This document shows, in pieces, positions 1-11,665 of a stretch of 24,029 nt of DNA (its first letter is position 1; the number at the start of each line of letters is the position of its first letter). Under the pieces are notes generated by a model. The model was not told the origin of the DNA, searched no databases, and worked only from the letters and a program-made list of their open reading frames with translations. A program made the translations under genes and the position numbers. Origin of the DNA: Ectocarpus siliculosus (Eukaryota; Sar; Phaeophyceae; Ectocarpales; Ectocarpaceae); NCBI GenBank assembly GCA_000310025.1, contig FN649729.1, positions 816,514-840,542 of the forward strand. The letters are read 5' to 3'.

Positions 1-74
1 CGAGGCCGTGCTATGCCTTACCGTACCTTGTTCTGATGTACGCAACATTATTGCCGCGTGTCCCGGTGCACTGA

Positions 75-2329
75 ATGAGTGTTGCCCCCCCCCCCCCCCC
101 CCCTCCGCCCGAGATCCAGGCAACACACCAGAAGGCTCCTCAGTCCCCTCAGCGCAACAAGGCCTTCTTCCCTCCGACGCCCCCCCATTTTAATAACGTT
201 CCCGCTGCGGGCTCGTGGCCACCTTCTGTACCCGGGGGCAGCATGTCTTCCTACTTCGCGGGCTCTTCGGGGGCGGCGGGCGGTGCCGCCGACGGCACAG
301 CCGGTAACGGCGGTGCCAGCGGGGGCGGGGGCGCCTCGGCGGCGAAAACACCTTCCGTCGCCGCTGCCGTCTTCGCTGCCGCAACGGGGACCCCTGCTGC
401 TGCCGCCGCCGGCGGAGCGAATTCGTCGTCGCAGTTCCGGCTACACGAAGTCCTCGAAGAGGACGAGGGCGAAGAGCAAGGGCGCCCGGCCTCGCGAGTG
501 GCCGGAGGAGAGGAAGACACGGCGGTGGTAGCTGAGGAGGAGGCAGGGGCCGGGTCCGAGCCGGAAGCGTCTGCGTTGAGGAGGAGGCCACGCCGAAGAA
601 GCAGCAGCGACATCAGCAACAGTAGTGTTGGCGGTGCCGGTGCAAGCGGGACGGTTGCTTTGCCTAAGTCACGGCCTACCGGCGGCGGCGGCGGCGGCGG
701 CGGGTCTTGGCATGATCCAAGCGGCGGCGGACGTGCGAGCGACGGGTTTAACGTCGGGGGCGGGTGGGGATTGCCGGAGCATCACGACTTGCAGGCGTTC
801 GTGCAGTGGTGAGCTGGTGATGCTCTATGCTCTTTCTCTTTCGATGTCGACACTTTGCTGGTGTGATGAGCCACTCCATGTTGTTTTCGATGCGTTGGTA
901 AGAGTCGGGTGGCGTTGTACACCAAGCCTGTAAGTATTATATGAGTCGCCCCACAGGCGCGTCAATCTCGAAGTGCGCGCCTCGCTATGTCACGAGAAAC
1001 ATCTATACCCCCCTTCATCCATCTCTCGTTTTTTCGCATTGCGCAACAGGTACAGCCACGACGAACAGCGGGATACCAGGGATGGGCTCCGGCGGAGAGT
1101 CTCCAAGACGCTCGCTCCGCTGTCTAAGGCACGCGATAAGGCAGCCGGCAAGCAGGCCTCTAAGCGGGAGAAGGCCACGCGACAGGCGCAGAAGCGGGAG
1201 CTGGAGGCTTCCTCGGCGAGGGAGAAGTGAGTACCGGTATTATTTATCGGCCACTCACAGAACAACTGACAAGGGTGCTTCTTATTGACGAGGCGCCTTC
1301 AAGACCTTCGGGGCATGGTTTTTGGACTCCTTGTGTCTTTCTCGAGGCAACTGCAAGCGAGGCACGTACATGATAGCTCATTCAGTCGAAGAGCCACGGG
1401 ACCCACGCGTGTAGAAAGACATAGCTTTGGAGGGTTTCGACGAAAAACAGTTTACAAGTATGCCACATCTTGTTCCGTTTGTTGGTCTTTTTCATTAATT
1501 AGTTCTCATTGGTGCACAAACAACATTCACCGAAATGGGTTGGGCGGAGAACATGCGAGCCCAGCAGTCGGCAGTGTCGCACATCCCGTCGTTTGGGCCT
1601 GGTTCAACATACTCCGGAAACAAACATAACATCCCTACAAGTGAACATGACGAAACGCCACCGCCAAATGAAACCTATGTTCTTCCTTGTATACCTCATC
1701 TGGTATTTTTGTATACCTCATCTGGTATTTTTGGTCTCCTCGAGCGTTTAAACTAAAACCTTGCAGGTAGCCTTCGCTGACGCTATAGATTCCTTGCTAA
1801 TCTATCTTAGACTCTTCCTTCGACAGTAGTGGATTCGTTGGGTCCTATGCATATGAGGAAAAGAAAAAGAAAAAAAAACTTCAGTCCTCCCTAACTTGCC
1901 GCGTTTTCTGTTTGCAGGGCTGCCACGGACGCGCTCGAGCGCTGCCGGGCCCACGCCGAGAAGTGCTCGGACCGCACGACAGCGGCCATCGACTCCTGGC
2001 TCGCGGAGCGGCGGCGGCGGTGGGAGGCCGGGAAAACCCGCTGCCACGAGCTGGCGCCGCCGGCACGGAGCCACGTGGCCGACGGAAACGCCTTCGATGG
2101 CGGGACAAACCATGTCCCGGCAGGAGAGCAGGCGGCGGCCATTCCGGGAGCAGCGGCAAACGCTGCCGCGGGGCTAGGTGGAACGCAGGGCGGTGGGATG
2201 GCGCCACGTGACGGGAAGGAGTCGTTGCCGTGGGACTGGGGAAGGGACGGAGGGGAAGGAGCGAGCTTCGAAGACTTTTTTGAGACTTTCGCCGGCGGCG
2301 ACGATGACGAGGGGGCCGGGCTGCCTTAG
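75..2329 (+). CDS. Unrecognised low-complexity / basic helical protein, 3 exons
   Basis: I do not recognise this protein. Predicted exons are 75-808, 1050-1226 and 1918-2329, giving 440 residues if translation starts at the ATG at 75. Both introns have strong GTGAGC/GTGAGT donors and CAG acceptors, both are phase 2, and the frame closes on TAG at 2327-2329. Residues 1 to about 245 are low complexity: Pro-rich, then Ala/Gly-rich, an acidic stretch, an Arg-rich patch and a Gly run encoded by a GGC repeat. Exon 2 and early exon 3 encode about 105 charged, probably helical residues rich in Lys, Arg, Glu and Ala, including AIDSWLAERRRRWEAGK. The C-terminus is Gly-rich and acidic and ends FAGGDDDEGAGLP. 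The helical part faintly recalls coiled-coil or BAR-type helices, but I see no diagnostic motif. The 5' end is uncertain. A 19-C tract at 85-103 followed by CAG at 117-119 could be a splice acceptor, which would make the gene run off the left edge. Confidence 0.6.
85..119 (+). other. Poly-C tract followed by possible splice acceptor
   Basis: Nineteen C residues at 85-103 are followed by a short pyrimidine-rich stretch and CAG at 117-119. This can be read as a Pro-rich N-terminus starting at ATG 75, or as the polypyrimidine tract and acceptor of an intron ending at 119. Both readings keep the same downstream frame (phase 0 at 120). In-frame TGA at 72-74 closes the frame upstream of the ATG. 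Confidence 0.4.
1689..1732. repeat. 22-bp perfect tandem duplication
   Basis: The 22-base unit beginning GTATACCTCATCTGG occurs twice in direct succession, at 1689-1710 and 1711-1732, without mismatch. It lies in the second intron of the left-hand gene. Its perfection suggests a recent slippage duplication. Confidence 0.95.
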
Positions 2330-4645
2330 GCGTATGCTTGGAGTGCGTTGACTTGTTGGCCATACAGAGATTCAGTGTGATGAGAAAAACACGGTGTGTG
2401 GTTCTTTTTTCTGTTTGTAGTATGCCGCTTCCCTAGATGCAGAGGTTCGAAGGAAAAACCTCTTGTGGCATCATTCGCACGGGAGGAAAACTGCCGTGCA
2501 GAGGTTTTTGTAGAAGTATCCCCCGCTGCTGTTGCGTGCCACACTACGTATGCATTGTTCTATCGAACTGCTTTGCTCTATATTGTGCCGCACCGGTGCG
2601 GGGTATGTTAGGCACACTCGCGGTCTGCTTGCTGCAGGCAACACGTTCGCAGTTTTTTGTAGATCGCACAAGCGCATTTCGACGGCACCACGGTACACGG
2701 CAAGGAAGGAAGATACGACGCCATCATTGAACTGCCTTTCGCCCGCGGTGCTGTTGATTTTTTCCTGCGCTGCGTGTTTTGTAGTAAGTGTTTCAGCATG
2801 GTCGAAAAAAAAAGGAAATCCTATCCTTCTCGCACAAATGTATTTGTTCTGTTTCGTTTGTGTTGAGTATTTTTTAATGTTCAGTTTTGGGGACGCAATA
2901 CATATATGGCGATTTGTTCTTGTGTTTTTCCCGTTCGATTGATGCTTGTCTGGGTTGTTGTGGGTATCACACCGATGGCAGTGAATAGGTATTTACCGAG
3001 GCAAGACGTACTTCGAACGTCGGGTATGGGACGGGGAGGGTTAAGTAGCGCTACAGGCTTCCTGGGAGCAACAGGTGGCTTCCTGAGACGTTCGAAAAAC
3101 CTTCCTCATTTATATTTTTTCAATTGTACACATGAAGGGGGGGGTGGATGTCGTGGGAAGGCAGGTTGTGTCGCTCTGTCTCGTCTGCTGCTAGGTACCG
3201 GCTTTAATTTTTCCATCAGCTTAGATCTATCTCACGTCAACGTGCCAGTTTGGATCGGTTTCCCGATCGTGGTGTCTATGTAGCAGCTTTCTCTGACAGC
3301 TGCGAGAATAGGCAACAAGGGCGCGTCATGTTTGTACGATGTAAACAACAGGGTGTATGTATCATGGTACAGAGAATGCTTGATGGAGAGGCATGAGGCC
3401 CAATGTATTGCGATATTGTCGTTGTATGCATACTCCATACGAGTTGCGGTAGTGTGCTCTGGCAACACGGTCGGAAAGATGATGCAAATCTAAGTGAGAA
3501 ATAGAAACTTCGAAGCATAACGCACTTGCCAGACAAGGAAAAAACAAAACAAAACAGATTCATGCCCCGACCATTGTCCTCGTTAAAGAACTGACCGAGC
3601 CAACACGACCGGACGAGGCTAGATTTGCGGAACAGCAAACGGATGGGATTGTATTAAGCGTGCAGCATCCAACCTCCACTCTTCAACGGCCCTAACTGCG
3701 AAACGAGGGAATCGTCCTCGACGGACGGTTACGATCCTTTCTAAAGGTCACCTCCACAGGAGCGTATACGGAGTGGGGGAATACACGTGTATGACGCCCG
3801 CCCTGCAAGCTACCTCCCCTCCCCCCCCTCCCCCCCCCCCCCCTTCGTCGACGTAAACATGGAAGCGAGGGAATCGTGAATCGCCTTTGGCGGACGTTGA
3901 CGATCCATTCTGAAGGTCACCTCACTGCTGGACTATACACGTGCACATGTATGTCGCCCTCCCTGCCACCAACGACCAAACTAAGAAGCCTTGTTGTTGA
4001 ACAGAACATCATATACAAGGACGCAAGCGCGAAAGAAGCTACGTGTGATACACATGTATCTTCTGACATAGATAGTAACTCTTTGATAACTCTCTGAACT
4101 GCAAAAGGTAATCATCTGCGCTGCATGTCAAAGTACTGAAACAAAGGCGAAAGACTCCCTTCCCCTAGCGTATCACAATAGATGAAAGGAGAAGCCTGAA
4201 CTGCAGTATTTCCTATCTATGCAACCATGCGCGTTAAAAGTCTCCGCGTCACGGGTTCTAGTCGATGTAGTCGGGCATTTAGTTTTGGTCACATTCAGAG
4301 CTCACATCACAGGCACAACCCGTCACATCACCGAAGATTTGGCACCGATCCATTAAGACCACTCCTCCTCCCCCCACCGTTCGTAGTTTATTGAATTTAA
4401 TGAATGAGTTCAACACTAAACACGTGCAACGGACGCCAACAGTATGTATGTGTATCCCACAAAGTATGAAGCCCACAAGGACCTCGCCATGATAGTTCGG
4501 TACCCCTCTAAACAGAGCACCCCAAACCTCGCTCGCTGACAATCTGTCCCGATTTTGGTTGTCGTCTATTTCTTGTATTCTTTGACGTTTTCGCGCGCCG
4601 CCATCACCCAGCGTGCAATCTCTCATCCTAACAATTTGGACATAA
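2330..4645. other. No gene seen: UTR / intergenic stretch between convergent genes
   Basis: The region lies between the stop of the plus-strand gene (2329) and the stop of the minus-strand CLC gene (4646). It must hold both 3' UTRs. Open frames here are short, A/T-ending in codon third positions and not linked to plausible splice sites, so I call no gene. It contains a diverged direct repeat (3703-3970) and a long C-rich tract around 3820-3843. I see no canonical polyadenylation signal that would place either transcript end. Confidence 0.6.
3703..3970. repeat. Diverged direct repeat, two ~110-bp copies
   Basis: Copy A runs about 3703-3808 and copy B about 3864-3970, offset by 161 bases. Shared words in the same order include CGAGGGAATCG, ACGATCC followed by CTAAAGGTCACCTC or CTGAAGGTCACCTC, a TATAC segment, ACACGTG, and a final CGCCC-CCCTGC block. 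A C-rich tract (about 3812-3843) separates the copies. No coding frame is conserved between them. This looks like an old segmental duplication or a small interspersed element. Confidence 0.8.
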
Positions 4646-7600
4646 CTATGCCGCGGACAGCTTGTCGTGTACATCCTGGGTTCTGGAGTATGCCCCGCCA
4701 GCACCGAAGTGCTCCGGCAAGAGGTTCTCTCTAGTGATCATGCCCATGACCTCGTTGTAGTGGTTCACCACCACCAGGTGGCGAAGGCCTAACGTCCGGA
4801 ACATGATGTAGGCCCGGTGGGCGGAGGCGTGTTCTGGAGAAAGGCCGAAGAACGGAACGAGGGCATACAAAATATGTGTGTTCACACGCGTGCGCACACG
4901 TACGTGTGGTTAGCAGTTGTACGAAGGAGTCGCTCAAATTTCAAGCCGTGGTAGTTTTCGATTTTCAAGCTTTTGTAGAAATCTTTTTTGAGGTTGTGAA
5001 TTAATGTCCGCTCCACCGTGACTCCAAATCCGACCGGCAAAAACGGAGTCACTCCCGCTCCCTGTGGTACTGCTCAAAAAGTTCACAGTTGTTGGGACTT
5101 CCACGGGATTCGGCGGTTGTTTCTCTCTCGCGGTTTGGTATGAGCAATAACAAGCAAGGAGACGAGGGTGGTGCCAAGTTCTATGTACCTCGAGCCACCG
5201 ACGTCATTGACCGGTGTGTACGTAAATCAGCGACGTATTGGCAACCTACGATCGTACAGAGCACTCTGTTGCTAATATTGTCCAAGTACTCTACGAAGGC
5301 TGCCACGTGGCCGTCGTCGTTGTCGTCGATATTGTTGACATTGATTGCTATTGTTGGCAGCATGGTCTTTGTTGTTGTTATTGTTATTGTTATTGTTATT
5401 GTTGTTGTTTTCCGTCGTCGTTTCGTCGTTGTGATCATTTTGCCCTCAAAACGACGACTATTTCATTCTGTTCAATCATTTTCCCCGTTTAGATCTCCTC
5501 GAGGAAGAAATAGGTTTGGCGAGGACTTCTGCCCCCAAAGCGGGGGTCATTGCCCCGAGAACTTCGCTGCCATAAGGAAGAGTCATGGCGGTAAACATCG
5601 GGAATGGACAACTACTACCGAGGAAACTACCACAACGCTCGAACAGATCCCTCCAGATGACGTACGTACGTACATAGGTAGGTAGTCTCTACACAATGGG
5701 GGTGATGCGACGTATTCAGGAATGGCAACACAGTGCGAGAGGCGTTGCCTACTATAGTGATTCGTGAGGCGGAGCTGTTTCACCATCACACAAGCTTACC
5801 GTTGATGCAGTGTGGTCCGATCTGTACATAGGGCGCGATGTCCATGAGGCAATGCCAATGCTCGCCCCCTATCTTGATATCTTGGAGCATGGGGTAGTGT
5901 GGGTATGACCTCTCGAGCACACTCCACGACAGCTCCGGCAGTATGTCGTTCGGCCTGTGCCAAGTAGCGGGGTTGGCTACAAACATTAGAGTTGCGCATG
6001 GATGGGCGTGCAACAACATGTGGCGAACGTTCTTCAAGTACGGAGGGTACCATTACTCCTCCCTGTGGCTTTGTATTGCTGCAGCGAATGCCGTCGACGT
6101 GAACCACCTGGCCAATGTCGTCGAGGGCAGCGCGTACCACACACACACTTCCTGCTTCTTGAAGAGGAACCTTTCACACCCGATGGAGGATGTTTCAGCC
6201 GCAGGCTGTATTCGTATTCTCACATGTGGGTGGGCTGGACTACCCCACATACTACCGCGTCCGTCGCGAGTTGTTGCCGTGGCCGTGTACGCCCTACGGG
6301 GAGGGCAACATCTGGTTTACAAGTTGTCGTAGTGGTTGTATTCCAGGAGACTGTTCTGACCTCTGTAGCCCGGTGCGCCCGTTTCTCTCGAAATACGACT
6401 TACTGTAGGTGATCACATGCTCGTAGAGCTGCCGGGAAACATCAAACCAAACCCTCCACAATGTGGATAACGAAAACCTCCGTTCAAGAACATGCGAAAA
6501 AGAATAATCCCGTTCAAATTGCGCGTGGAGGGGTGTGCATGACAGTCGCACCCGAAAACACTGCCGCATCAGATAATCATGATCTTATCCCAACACCACT
6601 TTAAAAAACAGGTAAAAATACTACTTGTTTCGGGGCCTCGTACAATATGTGCTTTCTCTCTTTGTCACAACGACAATAATCCTTCCTAAACCTTCAAAAG
6701 GTAAGCTATCATCAACAACTTTGTTTTGACATTCCACCATCCTCGCTAAAACTGTGTTTATGGACAGTTCTCTTGAAGTGCGTCGAGATGTCCATGTACG
6801 TGTCCGCGGACGTACAACCGGTATCCACGGATGTCCGGAGACAGACACGTTCGCAACATTTTCGAATATGTGTGATTCCAGGGCTTCCGTCGGCGTTCCA
6901 GGAGCCACCACGGCCATGGCACATCTACAGATTTACCTCTATTTGGCCATCCGGTTCACCGTACGTACCTGGTGGGATCTTGAGCCGAGGGTTCCGTAAA
7001 GTGTCTTTCCATGAGGAGCACCGCCAGATTTTTCCTGAGCACGTAGCGAAGGAACAAAGCGATCAGCAAGAGACGACCAGAGAAGAGGTCAGTCTACTTG
7101 GGGATACAGAAAGTATTTTCAGGTCACAGAGAAGGAGGTGCAGATTTGCTTCTGCACCACTCAATCATCCCCTCGGAGGGCATACACCCTCGTCTTTGAA
7201 CCCCTGTTGTACTTGTACCATTATCATGGGCATGAGTAGAATAGAGCGCCGCCATCTTGCGCCTACCCTGCTTATCGCTGCCACCGTCTATATCCATGGA
7301 GTAGGATTGAAGAAAAGGCTTCAGACGATATTTCACCGCGTCATCACCGCACACGGGAAGCGAGTTACACGCGAAGCCTCCTGTGCCACTTTCACACGAT
7401 CGCCATGACCCGTGACATGACCAAGTGCACCGAACGGCTCGCGTCAACACCGGCTGCCTCGGGCACTCCAGTATGATGAGATCATCGGTCTTGGGGGTGG
7501 GGGGTGTTGATAAAACCTCAGCACCACACGCTGCATTGTGTCACCACAAAATAAATGTCACCTGTGTACCACCCCGAGGAGCACCCGTTGGTCCCTGTCC

Positions 7601-10600
7601 TCCACCACCGGGAAGCAGTTGTGGTCGTAGTCGCGAAGAATTGTCATGATAGCCTCCACCGTCTCGATCGGTCGCAGGCACACGACTTCTTTCGACATGA
7701 GCTGGTTCGCGCGCATGTTCTGCGTTCGGGTCTCTTCCGGAGGCTCCTGCGTTGGCGTGGATCGTGCCGTTGTTAGCAAGGGTGGCGTATGTATTGCGAA
7801 GACGGCGTCAGAAAAGGGGGACGGGGTTACAACGATGTCCCTCGTGTCGGAGCGAAGAAAAGGGGCATCGTACGCAGACACTCGTAGGTGAGCGAACCTA
7901 ACCTAACGGCAGTTGGAGGTTAGGATCGCTCCACCGGAGGGATTTTCTGTTGCAGTTCGTTTCGCTAGATACATAGATCCGGAAACCGTTCTGGGCTGTA
8001 ATCGGCTACCACCGTCTTCGAAGGGTTATTGTTCGTCAAGCTCGGTGGCTCACCTGCTCAAGAAAAGGCATCTTCTTGATGCTGATCTGCGTGTCGTAAA
8101 TGCCCTCGTTGAAGCGGTTTCCCACTGATCTCGCGACGATGAAAACAAGCATCAACGGGATCACGAACTGGTAGAAATAGGGAGGAAAGGGCGGAAAAAT
8201 GCGAAGTTACATCATCGGCGAACACATTTCCTTGCACGAACAATCATCTGCAAGCGCAGCGCTGTCGGCGCATGATAATATAGCTGCACATCGGACGTTC
8301 AGGATATTGATTCTCATCGATATTCACATCGCCCGCAGGTGCATTTTCTCGAGAAGCTTGCAAGTCGGCGTCCAGGCGATATACCATCGAGAGACAATCC
8401 CTTTCAAGTAGTGCAACACTGTGCTTGTCCTCCCCCCTGTAGAGTGTAGAATCCAATGCAGAACGCGCCATGCACTTTCAGGTACTCACCAAGACCCATC
8501 CTGATGCTTCCACCATCATGACCGTCACGCTCAGAGCCATCCGTGTGATGCCTCCCAGGATACCCGCACCGCCGACGAGCGCATAGGCTCGCGAATTTCT
8601 CCCCAACAACTCTCCTATGCTTCGGCCTGTCGCGAGTACCAATCCAGCGGTTCGAAGATGAAGACTAGACGCGCGTGAAGGGTGCGGATATGTTTGTCAT
8701 CTTGAATACGAAGTTCTTCGCCATATGCTGTCGTGAGAAGCATGCCCTTCCCATGTGGGCACGAACACGGCGTTGAACAAGAATTATCTTGTCTATGACC
8801 CCTCTTTTTCAACATTTCGGCAGCACCACCGTTTTACCGTTGTCTTCGTACCTAGAAACCGCTAATAACACGCAGTTGAGAACAAGAACGCGACGGCCTT
8901 GGGGCAGACTCCGGGTTGACAAGCAGGTCAAAATAGCGAGGCTTCGGGCGTGAACTGAATAGGTGAAACGAGGACGTCATGACTGTTGCATCCTAGCGCT
9001 TACCCATGGCCGCGCCGGACAATATGGCGGGGATGAACTGCCCGTTCGACACCCACACGCCGCTAGCGACGCACTGCAGGGTGATGAACACTCCAAAGAA
9101 CAGAACGGCGGACGAAGACCGGAGGGTGCCGTCGCCGAAGTGGAAGAGCAGCTTGATCGTCCCGTCTTGCTCGTTCAGGAACAAGGTTCCAAGCTAGCGT
9201 ATTCGTTGGGGTAGGCCAGGGTTGGGGTTAGCATCAGAATTAGATGTCCTTCCTCGTTTAAGAACTGATTTCTTAGTCTATTGTAGCGAGTGGGGTCGAC
9301 TACGTCGCTCCTGCGGGAACAGCTGCAGTTAAGGCGGTGTTCGGGAGATCTTGATAGTAATTTTTCTGCTCGGCACCTGATCGGCGGTCAACGACGACCT
9401 CTAACCCAATGCTTGCATTCAATGACGCACCGCAGGGAGCCAACGGTGTCTTCCTATTGACTCTGGACGTCGATGGAGACAGAGTACGTACAGCAGAATG
9501 AGATCCAACCCGGACGTGGGTTTCGTGCAACACCGGTTCAATGAAGACTGTTCGGGAAAGGTTTCGACAAGGAGACACTCTCGTCAACCCCGAAATTCCT
9601 GAGCAGAGTTGGTTTCGAAACTCGTGCGATCACCTCACCCACACTACATCAGTAGTCTTGTTTCTCGTATTCTCCGATAGGTGACATGCATGATCAAAAC
9701 GCTCTGAGCATATGCTGTCATTCAGCGCTTGTAAAGATGCAAAGCGACGGCCCTTGGCTGGCACAGGACAACAATTCGTCCAACACAGCACTAAACTCCA
9801 TCGCAATCTACCGCATGCAGGGAGAACACACACGATGGAATCAGCGAAACCAAGCAGCCAAGGTGACCAGTGCGCGTTGTTTTATTTTGTTTCAGAATTC
9901 ATCGAATGAGTGTGCCACACACTGCCTTGCAGACTAGACAAGAGTTCGTGTTGTTCCCTCAGCCCAAAAAATCTGCTGTTGCTTGCTGAAATATGGTGGT
10001 GGCAGCTGTTCAGAACTACAGCAGCACAGTCAATGCGTTCGTTCACCTCGTTGTATTCCCCGTGGTGGCAGTTGAGCGTGACGAGACGCTTAATGCTCGC
10101 TACCCCTGATGGGGACCATCCCTCGAGATCGGTCGGTACGGGGCGGCATTCTCCGACGGCGAGCGGGAGAAAAAACGCCACGGTAGTCATTATGCTGCTG
10201 ATCACCATGATCTGATCAAAACCGAGATTGAATTCAAGAGTGTAGCGAAAAGTTGATTGTCTGGGTAGCTTTGTATCCTGATCGAAAACGTAGAACAGAG
10301 GTCGCGTGCTCAACGGAGATGTCGTAACGACTACCTGTCTTTGCACCTGTCACCCAAACCAAAAACGAGGACGACACGGGAAAGGGACCAGGGCTTGCCG
10401 GGGTGGACCACGTGAGGTAGAGCTATGTATAGCCCCTCATACCGTGCAGAAAAAGCTGTCTCTTTGTGAAATTTCTCGCTTGCCTCGATAAAACGACGCT
10501 TCGCCCCCGCAAGATTTCTAGCCCTGAACAATGCCATGCGCTTGCTGCAGGCCACGAACCCAGCCCCCAGCAGGCCACCCAGGGTGGCGATTAGAGCAAA

Positions 10601-11634
10601 CATCGGCAGCTCCCACATGTAGAAGCTCGAGTCCTGCGCATGGGGGCGAGGGAGATGCATCCAACAGTCTGAACATTGAATACCCTGCTCGCCGGAACTC
10701 TCCCGTGGATGTAATCACTCACAGGTATGGGCCATCCGAGTCAATTTTTCCGTTCAAGTTTTGTTCCACAAGTTATTAAATTAATAGCGATAGAGTTGGA
10801 ACGTAAAACAACGATCTTCGTGATCGCCTCGTCGAGCAATGGAATAGAGTGCGTGTCATGCCAGTGCTGTCTCTTACTACCTCCCCCATCTCCACTTTGT
10901 GTGGTACACAAACATGAAACAACCGGCTAGGTTTGACGTGGCGTGATTACATCACCTAGCCTCGCCCTGCCACCAAGAACAACATCTTCCCATACAGGGC
11001 GTTCCTTCGCCAAACCCTTACGGTCTCTTCCTCGCCCCGCTCCCCCCCCTGTTGTACCCCTTGCAGGAAAAGAGGTCCAACCTATCTCGGTCAGTCAAGC
11101 AAGCCCCTCTCACCGAGTCTTGAAACTCTCCGAACACGAAGATGTCCGAAGCCGTGAGGGGCTCGTCGAACATGGTTCTCCCCTGAAACACGAGGTAGTA
11201 CACCACCACCGTCACCACCGCTGCCGCGAAGCTGGTCCGCATCATGGTGCACACACACGCGGCGGCGGCGGTGGCGGTGGAAGCCACGATGGTCGCGTGC
11301 GCGCGCGTCGGGAGGGGGCAGGGCATCAAAATCGCTTGCTTTCGTGGAGTGTTTTTCGGCCCCTAACCACACTTATCGGGTGGAACGATGCACTGCTGTT
11401 CCTCTATTCTTGTCCTCCGCTACCAGCCTAGATGCTTGGCTGTTTAGTACCACTAGTCGCTGGGGCGTCAGGTTCTACCCAGGGGCAGTGTGGACAGGTG
11501 TCACTTTTCCGAAATGGAATTGTGGGAGATTGCGAGTTCATCGTCTTGGGCAACAAGGCAAGATCTGACTCAAAAATGTGCTCAAGACGATGATCAATTG
11601 TGAGGACGGACGACTTATGGGTGGATGTTGACTT

Positions 11635-11665
<31 letters not shown>

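Noticed and set aside
4279-4704. 141-codon minus-strand ORF
   Set aside because: It overlaps the CLC terminal exon in a different frame and extends into its presumed 3' UTR; no splice or codon-bias support.
5089-5685. 198-codon plus-strand ORF with a Val/Ile-rich stretch resembling a membrane segment
   Set aside because: The hydrophobic run is a translated TTG/TTA microsatellite inside CLC intron 15.
11018-11329. Extending CLC exon 7 upstream to include an Ala-rich run ([12 protein letters not shown])
   Set aside because: There is no acceptor in the required phase upstream. ACCAG ending at 11232 gives the correct phase and matches the family alignment.
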